Positions 51,441 to 58,706 of a stretch of 64,000 nucleotides of DNA are shown here, piece after piece (positions within the stretch are counted from its first letter, which is position 1; the number at the start of each line of letters is the position of its first letter). The DNA lies in assembly GCF_900230225.1 (NCBI RefSeq), contig NZ_OCNH01000008.1:62001-126000 (forward strand), read 5' to 3'. Source of the DNA: Spirosoma fluviale (GTDB taxonomy: Bacteria > Bacteroidota > Bacteroidia > Cytophagales > Spirosomataceae). A program made the position numbers and the translations under genes. Below the pieces are notes generated by a model. That model made no database searches. It saw only the letters and a program-made list of their open reading frames with translations, and was not told the origin of the DNA.

Positions 51441-51998
51441 ATGGGCAAATTTCACGATTCCATCAAAGCAGCACACAGAGACTTCATCCAGGAACAGCAC
51501 CTGTTTTTCGTAAGTACGGCCCCTCTGAGTGCAGACGGTCACATTAACCTGTCACCCAAAGGGCTCGACTGCTTCCGGGTCCTGGGCGACAACAAGGTAG
51601 GTTACATGGATCTGATCAGCAGCGGAAATGAAACTTCGGCGCACACGCTGGAAAACGGCCGGATTACGTTCATGTTCTGTTCTTTCGAAGGCACACCCAA
51701 TATTCTCCGCCTGTACGGAAAGGGCCATACTGTACTGCCCGAGACCGAGGAGTGGAAGACCTATGCACCCGAATTCACGATTTACCCCAGCACCCGTCAG
51801 CTGATCATTGCCGATATTAATCTCGTCCAAACCTCCTGCGGTTTTGGTGTTCCTTTGTTCGATTATGTGGGCGAACGTGATGTTCATTTCAAGTGGGCCG
51901 GGAAAAAAGGGAAAGATGGCCTGGTCGAGTATGTGCAGGAAAATAACCTGACCAGTCTGGATGGACTGCCAACAAATTTAGGTCTGCATCAGGTGTAG
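51441..51998 (+). CDS. Pyridoxamine 5'-phosphate oxidase-fold protein
   Basis: A 185-residue protein of the PNPOx-like FMN-binding split-barrel superfamily (MGKFHDSIKAAHRDFIQEQHLFFVSTAP, INLSPKGLDCFRVLGDNKVGYMDLISSG). Members bind FMN or F420 or haem. The short sequence FMFCSFEGTPNILRLYGKG is typical. Its role in this locus is unclear; it may belong to the next transcript. Confidence 0.8.
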   Translation: MGKFHDSIKAAHRDFIQEQHLFFVSTAPLSADGHINLSPKGLDCFRVLGDNKVGYMDLISSGNETSAHTLENGRITFMFCSFEGTPNILRLYGKGHTVLPETEEWKTYAPEFTIYPSTRQLIIADINLVQTSCGFGVPLFDYVGERDVHFKWAGKKGKDGLVEYVQENNLTSLDGLPTNLGLHQV

Positions 51999-52058
51999 CC
52001 ATATATCCGGCATTTTATTTGCAGTACGGCAAGGGTGTGACTCACAAATCGTACCATA

Positions 52059-52784
52059 ATGCGCGCCGTACTACTACCTCTTTTTTGCCTGCTCTCGTTT
52101 TCATCCCTTTTCGCACAGGTTAAACTGCCCGTTAAAACACAAAAAACCCTGTTCAGTATTTCGGCGGTTGATGATAAGACATCGGCAGAATTACCAGCGC
52201 AGTTTACGATACAGGCCATGCAGGCTAAAAAGAAATTTATTGGCAAAAGCGCGCCTGTCAAGCCATTTGAGTTCATTTTAACCCGTACCGATACCCTGAA
52301 CGTTATTGCCAGTGCGCCCGGTTATTACGAAGCCGAAGAGCTAATGGTCGTTTCCTGCGATACCTGCGCCACGTATGGCTATGTAGTCCGGCTGGAGAAA
52401 GAGGAAAAGGCCGATAGTGTGTTTCGGGATTTGCAAATTAATCAGACCTTCCGACTCGACAATGTCTACTTTGATCAAAGCAGCTACGTTCTCCGGCCCG
52501 AATCGTTTCCCCAACTGAACAAGCTAATAAAAACGCTGGTGACCACACCAAAACTGGTGATTGAAATTGCCGGGCATACGGATAACGTGGGCGATAAACG
52601 GCTCAATCAGGCCCTTTCTGAAAACAGGGCCAAGATTATAACCAATTACCTCGTCACCAACGGCATCTCCGAAAGTCGACTCCGACACAACGGATACGGG
52701 AGCAGCAAACCTGCCGCGCCAAACGACACAGAAGAAAATAAACGAAAGAACCGACGCGTTGAATTTGTTGTATTAGCCATGTAG
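52059..52784 (+). CDS. OmpA-family outer-membrane/peptidoglycan-binding protein
   Basis: The 241-residue protein has a signal peptide (MRAVLLPLFCLLSFSSLFAQ), a beta-rich region (about 25-125) and a C-terminal OmpA domain (about 130-238) with FDQSSYVLRPESFPQLNKL, IAGHTDNVGDKRLNQALSENRA and the basic end NKRKNRRVEF. The OmpA domain binds peptidoglycan. The NDTEENKRKNRRVE motif is typical of Bacteroidota versions. Confidence 0.9.
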   Translation: MRAVLLPLFCLLSFSSLFAQVKLPVKTQKTLFSISAVDDKTSAELPAQFTIQAMQAKKKFIGKSAPVKPFEFILTRTDTLNVIASAPGYYEAEELMVVSCDTCATYGYVVRLEKEEKADSVFRDLQINQTFRLDNVYFDQSSYVLRPESFPQLNKLIKTLVTTPKLVIEIAGHTDNVGDKRLNQALSENRAKIITNYLVTNGISESRLRHNGYGSSKPAAPNDTEENKRKNRRVEFVVLAM

Positions 52785-52788
52785 GCGT

Positions 52789-52911
52789 CTGGCGCGGGGT
52801 TGACCTCGTGCTTGTACATACTGCCAGCATTCGCTGGCTCTTGGAAAGCCTGGCCGGACCACGTCAGCGAATGCTGACTTATGAACAGGCACGGGGTCAA
52901 CCCCGCGCCAG
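52789..52911. repeat. Long inverted repeat before the MpaB-like gene
   Basis: Outer arms 52789-52811 and 52889-52911 match at 22 of 23 bases. Inner blocks around CAGCATTCGCTG and its complement (about 52823-52836 and 52863-52877) extend the stem. It ends nine bases before the next gene. Confidence 0.85.
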
Positions 52912-52919
52912 CACAACAA

Positions 52920-53681
52920 ATGCCAATGACGTATTTCGTTAAACCTGACTCCATCGTTCGCGAGATATGGGGTGATGCCGATGTGATCCTGCTGGTTTTT
53001 GCCGGTTCAGCGGCCGAGTTCGCGCTGAATCGGGCGGTAGACTGGCTATTTTTTACCGGTAAGCTCCCCGCCGACCCAATTGCTCGCTTATTCTCAACCG
53101 TTCGGTACGCCCAGGAGATTGTCTTCGCGCCCGAGGATAAAGCCCGTCAAGCCATTGCCCGCATGAGTGCCATTCACGGGGGGGTTGAGCAGAAACGTGG
53201 CTACCAGATCCCTGACTGGGCTTATCGAGATGTGCTGTACATGCTCATCGACTACTCCATGCGCGCCTTCGAAACGCTGCACCGCCCATTAACGAATTCC
53301 GAAAAAGATGAAGTGTTCAGCACCTTTCGTGAGGTGGGCGCGGGGATGCATGTCCCTGACTTACCAGGCACTTTAGCCGATTGGCAAATCGACCGGGAAG
53401 CCCATTTAAATCGGGACTTGGTCCATAGTGAATTTACGGATAAGCTATTCCAGCGGTATCGCGAGCAGTTGGGTAGCTGGCGTTATAATCTGCTTCGCCA
53501 GGTACAGGCTGTCCTCGTGCCAAAGCAGGTTGTTCAGCAACTGGAGTTACCCAAAAAACCGGCTCTGGCCTATTCAATAGGTTTATATAAAATCCTGATT
53601 GGATTAGGATTTCGGTCAGTTGTCCAGCGTATATTGCTACCCACTGCGTACCTGGACCAGATTCGGGAGCTGGACAGATAG
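52920..53681 (+). CDS. MpaB-like oxygenase family protein (DUF2236)
   Basis: The 253-residue protein (ATG at 52920 or 52926; the longer frame runs through a hairpin) matches the DUF2236/MpaB family: SIVREIWGDADVILLVFAGSAAEFAL, the region with ARMSAIHGGV, and YRDVLYMLIDYSMRAFETLHR. Some family members cut rubber or mycophenolate-precursor chains and bind haem. The histidines in IHGGV and LHR are candidate ligands. Function here unknown. Confidence 0.75.
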   Translation: MPMTYFVKPDSIVREIWGDADVILLVFAGSAAEFALNRAVDWLFFTGKLPADPIARLFSTVRYAQEIVFAPEDKARQAIARMSAIHGGVEQKRGYQIPDWAYRDVLYMLIDYSMRAFETLHRPLTNSEKDEVFSTFREVGAGMHVPDLPGTLADWQIDREAHLNRDLVHSEFTDKLFQRYREQLGSWRYNLLRQVQAVLVPKQVVQQLELPKKPALAYSIGLYKILIGLGFRSVVQRILLPTAYLDQIRELDR

Positions 53682-53687
53682 CGTCGG

Positions 53688-53743
53688 GGCCAAGCTCCAG
53701 CCTGGCCATCGAACGGTCTACATGGCCAAGCTGGAGCTTGGCC
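53688..53743. repeat. 21-base inverted repeat before sdaA
   Basis: Arms 53688-53708 and 53723-53743 match at 20 of 21 bases with a 14-base loop, ending 17 bases before the sdaA start. Confidence 0.8.
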
Positions 53744-53760
53744 CAGACAACTTCATCAAC

Positions 53761-55143
53761 ATGGCATCTTCACCCATCACAACTTCTGTCTTTGATCTGT
53801 TTAAGGTGGGTCCCGGGCCTTCGAGCTCGCACACCATTGGTCCAATGAAGGCGGCTTTCGACTTCCGGCAACGGCTGGCTCAACTACCACCTGATGTGCA
53901 GCAACGGGCCGATGCCATTCACGTATATCTGTATGGGTCGTTGAGTGCCACGGGCAAAGGTCACGGTACCGATCGGGCGGTGGTGGCCGGTCTGCTGGGC
54001 TGGCAACCGGAATCGACAGACCCTGTGGCCATGCTGAAACTGTTGCGCGACCCGGCTGTTCGATACCCGGTTCCGCTTGGTGAGAAAGCTCTTGAGGTTG
54101 GTACACAACAGATTCATTTCGAGCGGAAACGCTATGACTCCCCCTACGCCAATACGATGGTACTTAAACTAACGTCGGGTGAGGAGGTGATGGCCGAAGA
54201 AGAATATTATTCTATTGGGGGCGGGTTCATTATCCGTAAAGGTGAACCTGAGGCAAGTGCCAATGCACGACATGTGCCGTATCCGTATAGCACCATGACG
54301 GAGTTGAAAGCACTCTTGACCGATCACGCCCTCTCACTGGATGAGCTACTCATGGCCAATGAAATGGCCCTTACCAGCCGAAACCGCACGGAGGTGAACC
54401 AACGGCTCGATCAACTGCTCGACTTCATGCACAAGGCCGTTCGGCGCGGGCTCAAGCACAAAGGCGTGTTGCCCGGTACCATCAGACTCAGCCGCAAAGC
54501 GCCTATCCTGTTTCAACAGGCGAAGGGAATGAGCCAGTCCTCGGACGGTTTTTTGATCTTTTTGAATGCGTATTGTCTGGCGGCTTCAGAAGAGAATGCC
54601 GCTGGAGGTATAGTCGTGACGGCCCCTACATCGGGCGCGTCGGGCGTTATTCCGGGATTAACCTTTCTGGCCAAACATCATTTTCACTACAATAAAGCCA
54701 CCATGCGGGCGGGTATGCTGGCGGCTGCGGTTATTGGCTTCCTGGTGAAGCACAACGCCAGTATTTCGGGGGCCGAAATGGGCTGTATGGGCGAGATCGG
54801 CACCGCTTCGGCTATGGGAGCCGCCTTCCTAACGCGCTGCGCCCAGCCTACCGCCGATATTGGGCCAATCGAAGCCGCTGCCGAAATTGGCATTGAGCAC
54901 CACCTCGGCATGACCTGCGACCCCATTGGTGGCTATGTGCAGATTCCGTGCATTGAGCGGAATGCGATGGGAGCGGTAAAAGCCTACAATGCCTATCTAC
55001 TCGCCACATCAGGAGCATCCCACTTTCAGAAAATATCGCTCGATTCGGTCATCAAAGTCATGAAAGCCACCGGCCGCGATATGTCTACCAAATACAAAGA
55101 GACCTCCGAAGCAGGACTGGCCCTGAGCGCGACGGAATGTTGA
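53761..55143 (+). CDS. sdaA: L-serine ammonia-lyase (iron-sulfur dependent)
   Basis: The 460-residue protein starts at MASSPITTSVFDLFKVGPGPSSSHT; the longer frame from 53620 passes through a hairpin. The beta-domain motif GPGPSSSHTIGP is at the start. The alpha domain contains the Fe-S cysteines seen in NAYCLAASEEN, AEMGCMGEIG and MTCDPIGG, so the single-chain form is complete. It converts L-serine to pyruvate and ammonia. Length is that of E. coli SdaA. Confidence 0.95.
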   Translation: MASSPITTSVFDLFKVGPGPSSSHTIGPMKAAFDFRQRLAQLPPDVQQRADAIHVYLYGSLSATGKGHGTDRAVVAGLLGWQPESTDPVAMLKLLRDPAVRYPVPLGEKALEVGTQQIHFERKRYDSPYANTMVLKLTSGEEVMAEEEYYSIGGGFIIRKGEPEASANARHVPYPYSTMTELKALLTDHALSLDELLMANEMALTSRNRTEVNQRLDQLLDFMHKAVRRGLKHKGVLPGTIRLSRKAPILFQQAKGMSQSSDGFLIFLNAYCLAASEENAAGGIVVTAPTSGASGVIPGLTFLAKHHFHYNKATMRAGMLAAAVIGFLVKHNASISGAEMGCMGEIGTASAMGAAFLTRCAQPTADIGPIEAAAEIGIEHHLGMTCDPIGGYVQIPCIERNAMGAVKAYNAYLLATSGASHFQKISLDSVIKVMKATGRDMSTKYKETSEAGLALSATEC

Positions 55144-55249
55144 CGGAGGAGTGCCGTACAGCCAGGCTGTCCGGTACAATTCTAAACATTTCAGGGCGAT
55201 TGGCGTGTTTTATTAAACAACGCTTACAAACGCAGCATTACGCTTATTT

Positions 55250-56317
55250 ATGACTAATATTTACACACCTCAGCAGCAACGTATCCTGCTCATAACCAGC
55301 CTGATCGTGATTGCAGGCTTCATTATCTATGGCTTAAGCGGCTACATATCGGCTTTTTTAGGAGCAGGCATTCTCTATGTTGTTTTCCGACCCTGGTTCA
55401 CAGCCCTGGCCATCAAACGAAACTGGAATAAATCGCTGGTAACAACACTACTGATTATTTTCTCAATAGTTGTTATCATCATGCCCTTCCTGACGCTGAG
55501 CCTGTTGCTTATCGACCGGATTCAGTATTATTCCCAGCATACGGAGGACATTCTGAATCTTGCCAAGAAAGCAGAAGAAATGACCGGCTATCAGATTACC
55601 AGTCAGGAAAACATTCAGAATCTGTTGCGGCAGGGTGGCTCCTATGCCAGTCGGTTGCTGCCTTCCCTGGCGGGTGGCGCACTGGATTTTATCGTGATTC
55701 TGGGTCTGATGTTCTTTACCATGTACTTTATGTTTGTACAGCAGGACGCCTTTCAGGCCGGACTTCAGAAATACCTGCCTTTCAAAAAAGATACACAGAA
55801 AGAATTAGGTGAGTCGCTCAAAAATAATGTAAACGCCAACGTGATCGGGCAGGCGCTTGTCAGTTTGGTACAGGGAGTGTTGACCGGTGCCACACTTTGG
55901 ATTTTTGGCGTACCCGATGCTCTTTTTTGGGGTACGGTAGCCTTTTTTATGGCCTTTATTCCTGTACTGGGAACGCCCCTCGTTTGGGGACCAGCCGGAC
56001 TCATTCAACTCTCGCAGGGTAATACGAATCAGGGAATTGGTATTCTGGTGGTGGGCGTGGTTGTCATTATCAACATCGATAACCTGCTTCGCATCATGCT
56101 GGCCAAGCGCATGGGCGACATCCATCCGCTGGTTACCCTGGCCGGTATAGTGCTTGGCGTACCCATCTTCGGCATTCTAGGCCTGGTGGTGGGTCCGCTA
56201 CTCCTCTCCTACTTCATCGTGCTGATACAGGTATTCGAGCGGCAGAACAAACAACAGGAGAAAGAAGTAGCCGTAGCAAAGGAAAAAGTGGAAACGGAGG
56301 CTCAAAGGGTAAAATAA
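55250..56317 (+). CDS. AI-2E family transporter (YdiK/TqsA-like)
   Basis: The 355-residue protein has about eight membrane helices and the family features GLSGYISAFLGAGILYVVFRP, FFMAFIPVLGTPLVWGPAGLI and GDIHPLVTLAGIVLGVPIFGILGLVVGPLLLSYF. Such proteins move small molecules such as autoinducer-2 or sodium. The C-terminus is charged and cytoplasmic. Substrate unknown. Confidence 0.9.
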   Translation: MTNIYTPQQQRILLITSLIVIAGFIIYGLSGYISAFLGAGILYVVFRPWFTALAIKRNWNKSLVTTLLIIFSIVVIIMPFLTLSLLLIDRIQYYSQHTEDILNLAKKAEEMTGYQITSQENIQNLLRQGGSYASRLLPSLAGGALDFIVILGLMFFTMYFMFVQQDAFQAGLQKYLPFKKDTQKELGESLKNNVNANVIGQALVSLVQGVLTGATLWIFGVPDALFWGTVAFFMAFIPVLGTPLVWGPAGLIQLSQGNTNQGIGILVVGVVVIINIDNLLRIMLAKRMGDIHPLVTLAGIVLGVPIFGILGLVVGPLLLSYFIVLIQVFERQNKQQEKEVAVAKEKVETEAQRVK

Positions 56318-56323
56318 AAGGTG

Positions 56324-56374
56324 AAAGAGCGAAAGAGCGTTTGATCCAAACCGGATTTCACTCTTTCGCTCTTT
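56324..56374. terminator. Hairpin after the AI-2E gene
   Basis: Arms 56324-56337 (AAAGAGCGAAAGAG) and 56361-56374 are perfect inverted copies with a 23-base loop, 6 bases past the AI-2E stop and before a convergent gene. Confidence 0.6.
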
Positions 56375-56449
56375 TACTTACTTCAGCACATAAGACAGAT
56401 GTGCAGGGGTGTCGTCAAAAAAGGGTTTGAAACGGGCTGGCTGCTGGCT

Positions 56450-57163
56450 TTAATCCGTTTCATTCCTCCAGATTCCAATCTGGTAGGTGCCACCACAATA
56501 CGTTTTTAACAGCGTTTCTACCCGGTGGAGCGTTTGCGAAAGAACATCGTCAGAAGTTGCCAAATCGGGCGCTTCCGCCATCAGTATAAGCCGCTGGGTG
56601 TTTTCGGTAATTTGGGAATGAAGCGCATCCCGATAGTTCCAGTGCCTGGTTAATACGGACCGATCGTCCCGGTAAACCAACTCCCCAACCATTGTTTCGA
56701 CAACGCTGCCTCCAAACCCGATAAACGGAGATGGACTGGTCGTTTTCGTAAGTTGGATTGGACCCGAAATCGTATCCAGATCGTAGCCGCCCAGGGGAAC
56801 CAATGACTCCATTTCAGCGATCAGATAAGCATTTACGGCCTTGTTAATAATGGGCATTGGATTTCCTTTCAGAATGCGTTTCAGGAGAGCCTCAACTGTG
56901 GGTGTGAACGTAGTAGGCTTAGCGCCAATAGCCCGGTACACCTGACGCCACCCAGTAATTGACGGTTCCAGAGCCAGCGAGTCAACCGCCCCGAATCTAC
57001 TCCTCAGGGCACTTTCGGCAGATTGACAGAGCGCGCATAAGTCGTCAGAACCCTGGGTATTATCGAGCCCGTATCCAGCGATGTAGCCAATTCGCAGGTT
57101 CGGAAATTGTTGCCATACCTCGGCTGATATGGTAATGTCTGGTATAATTTGTGATTGATTCAT
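56450..57163 (-). CDS. B3/B4 tRNA-binding domain protein
   Basis: The 237-residue protein starts at MNQSQIIPDITISAEVW. It matches the stand-alone B3/4 domain of the phenylalanyl-tRNA synthetase beta chain: WRQVYRAIGAKPTTFTPTVEALLKRILKG and LIAEMESLVPLGGYDLDTISGPIQL. Stand-alone forms are thought to edit or bind tRNA or amino acids. The longer frame to 57187 overlaps a hairpin and is rejected. Confidence 0.8.
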   Translation of the reverse strand: MNQSQIIPDITISAEVWQQFPNLRIGYIAGYGLDNTQGSDDLCALCQSAESALRSRFGAVDSLALEPSITGWRQVYRAIGAKPTTFTPTVEALLKRILKGNPMPIINKAVNAYLIAEMESLVPLGGYDLDTISGPIQLTKTTSPSPFIGFGGSVVETMVGELVYRDDRSVLTRHWNYRDALHSQITENTQRLILMAEAPDLATSDDVLSQTLHRVETLLKTYCGGTYQIGIWRNETD

Positions 57164-57169
57164 GGTCAG

Positions 57170-57204
57170 AAACCCCTGGTCCCGCAAGGCGGGACCAGGG
57201 GTTT
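57170..57204 (-). terminator. 16-bp hairpin between B3/4 gene and desaturase
   Basis: Perfect arms 57170-57185 and 57189-57204 with an AAG loop, lying between the desaturase stop (57219) and the B3/4 start (57163). The minus-strand genes are co-directional. There is no long T run. Confidence 0.75.
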
Positions 57205-57218
57205 GTTAAATTAGTGGA

Positions 57219-58322
57219 TTATACGTTTTTCGCGTTGACGCCATCAATCATACTCGCCATAATGGAGTTGTTACCGGCGAAGTACGTATCGAACATCTTT
57301 ACTCGATTTCTATACGTAGGTGCGTATTCCATCAGCAGCGCATGGGCATCGGCCAGCATCACCATCGGAATAGAGGGATACAGATGATGGAGGGTATGAA
57401 GGCGATCCGAGTAGCCATTGAAAAAATAGGTCAGCCAGTTATACGGCATAGTGCGCGTATAATCGAGCACATTTACCTGACCGTTTTTCCCGGTGGGATT
57501 CTTAGGCAGGCCGTAATGATCGAACAATTCACGGCCCACTCGGATAAGGTGGTAGGCCGTTACTTTCGCACCAAACCAAACGCTCAGAAAGGTATAGAGA
57601 AAAGCAGCACCGCCCACCAGCCACAATAATCCCGACAATATACCCCATACTAGTACACACCGCAGCAGGTCACTAAATAGCTTCTGCCGTGTCAGCCCGC
57701 GTAGTGAATCGTGGGGTGGCAGAAGCAACACCATTATGGGCAAGTCGCCGAAAACAGTGGTAAGCCAGGCGGAACGATCAAATGCGAACGTCCTGACGAA
57801 CTCCCAGCTAGCCCGCCGTCGCGACATGGTGGGCTTTATGGCGGGCCTTCTCGAAATCAGTTCCAGATCGGCCTGATTACCAAGTAATGGGTGATGCGTT
57901 AGAGAATGCGTCGAAAAGAACACCCACTTTGAGTACATCATCAAGGCACATAGCACCTGAGTAGCCAGGTTGTTGAGATGACGATTGCGAAACAATGACA
58001 TGTGTATAGCGACGTGGGCAAAGTTCCCAATGGCGCACTGTTGGGCAGCCAGCAAAGGAATGGCAACGGCAATGACTACGGCTTTCCACTGATCGGGTGT
58101 GTTCAGGACCAGCCAGGGTAACCCAAGGGACACACCGGCAATAGTTAGCAGAGCGACCAGCGAACGCCGATCCGACAGGGCGGAGGGGCGCTGCAACGCT
58201 TGCAGCGTTTTTTTCTGATCGGCCTGCTGCAGTTCCTTTCCAATGCACTGCAAATCACTAAGTACTTCACTGATTGGCGCTTGCGGACGCTTGGACGCTT
58301 TACGAGTAATATCCGTTTTCAT
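57219..58322 (-). CDS. Fatty-acid desaturase-family membrane protein
   Basis: The 367-residue protein has about four membrane helices and the three histidine boxes of the diiron membrane desaturases: HVAIHMS (about 105), HSLTHH (about 140) and HTLHHLYPS (about 310). The family adds double bonds or hydroxyl groups to fatty acids, carotenoids or sphingolipids. The longer C-terminus (MLADAHALLMEYAPTYRNRV) is seen in some carotenoid or long-chain types. Substrate unknown. Confidence 0.85.
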   Translation of the reverse strand: MKTDITRKASKRPQAPISEVLSDLQCIGKELQQADQKKTLQALQRPSALSDRRSLVALLTIAGVSLGLPWLVLNTPDQWKAVVIAVAIPLLAAQQCAIGNFAHVAIHMSLFRNRHLNNLATQVLCALMMYSKWVFFSTHSLTHHPLLGNQADLELISRRPAIKPTMSRRRASWEFVRTFAFDRSAWLTTVFGDLPIMVLLLPPHDSLRGLTRQKLFSDLLRCVLVWGILSGLLWLVGGAAFLYTFLSVWFGAKVTAYHLIRVGRELFDHYGLPKNPTGKNGQVNVLDYTRTMPYNWLTYFFNGYSDRLHTLHHLYPSIPMVMLADAHALLMEYAPTYRNRVKMFDTYFAGNNSIMASMIDGVNAKNV

Positions 58323-58706
58323 GACTTTTTAGTCGTTTTTTAACTTGTTAGTTTTTCCAAATACAAGTTGCGTAATCGAGCTGGGGAGCATATTCCAGCC
58401 ATGTGTAGAGCGGATTTTCATCAACTGCCAATTGAGTCTACCGTCAGCGCTAACGACTTTCTCCAGGTGGCAGTTGCAGAAAGAATCCTAAAACGTCCCG
58501 TATTCGTTCATCATTATTGATCTGATAATTAGGTAGTTATTCACCACAAATTGGGCATATAATTTTTGGGCAACAGGCTGGATCTGGGCAGTTTTAAGGC
58601 CTACCCAACAGCACGTTGGGCAGTACCCAGAATTACCCAGCGTTTAGGTATGAGGGTATTTTGTGCGTATAATTGCCTTTTATGTCTACTACGCACCGCT
58701 TGTATT
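58323..58706. other. Intergenic region upstream of the orphan gene
   Basis: This 384-bp gap contains a CCCAAC-AGCAC-GTTGGG hairpin at 58604-58620 and several GGGCA/CCCAG-rich words. No clear gene is seen. The stretch 58668-58706 is a possible promoter for the gene at 58707. Confidence 0.5.
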
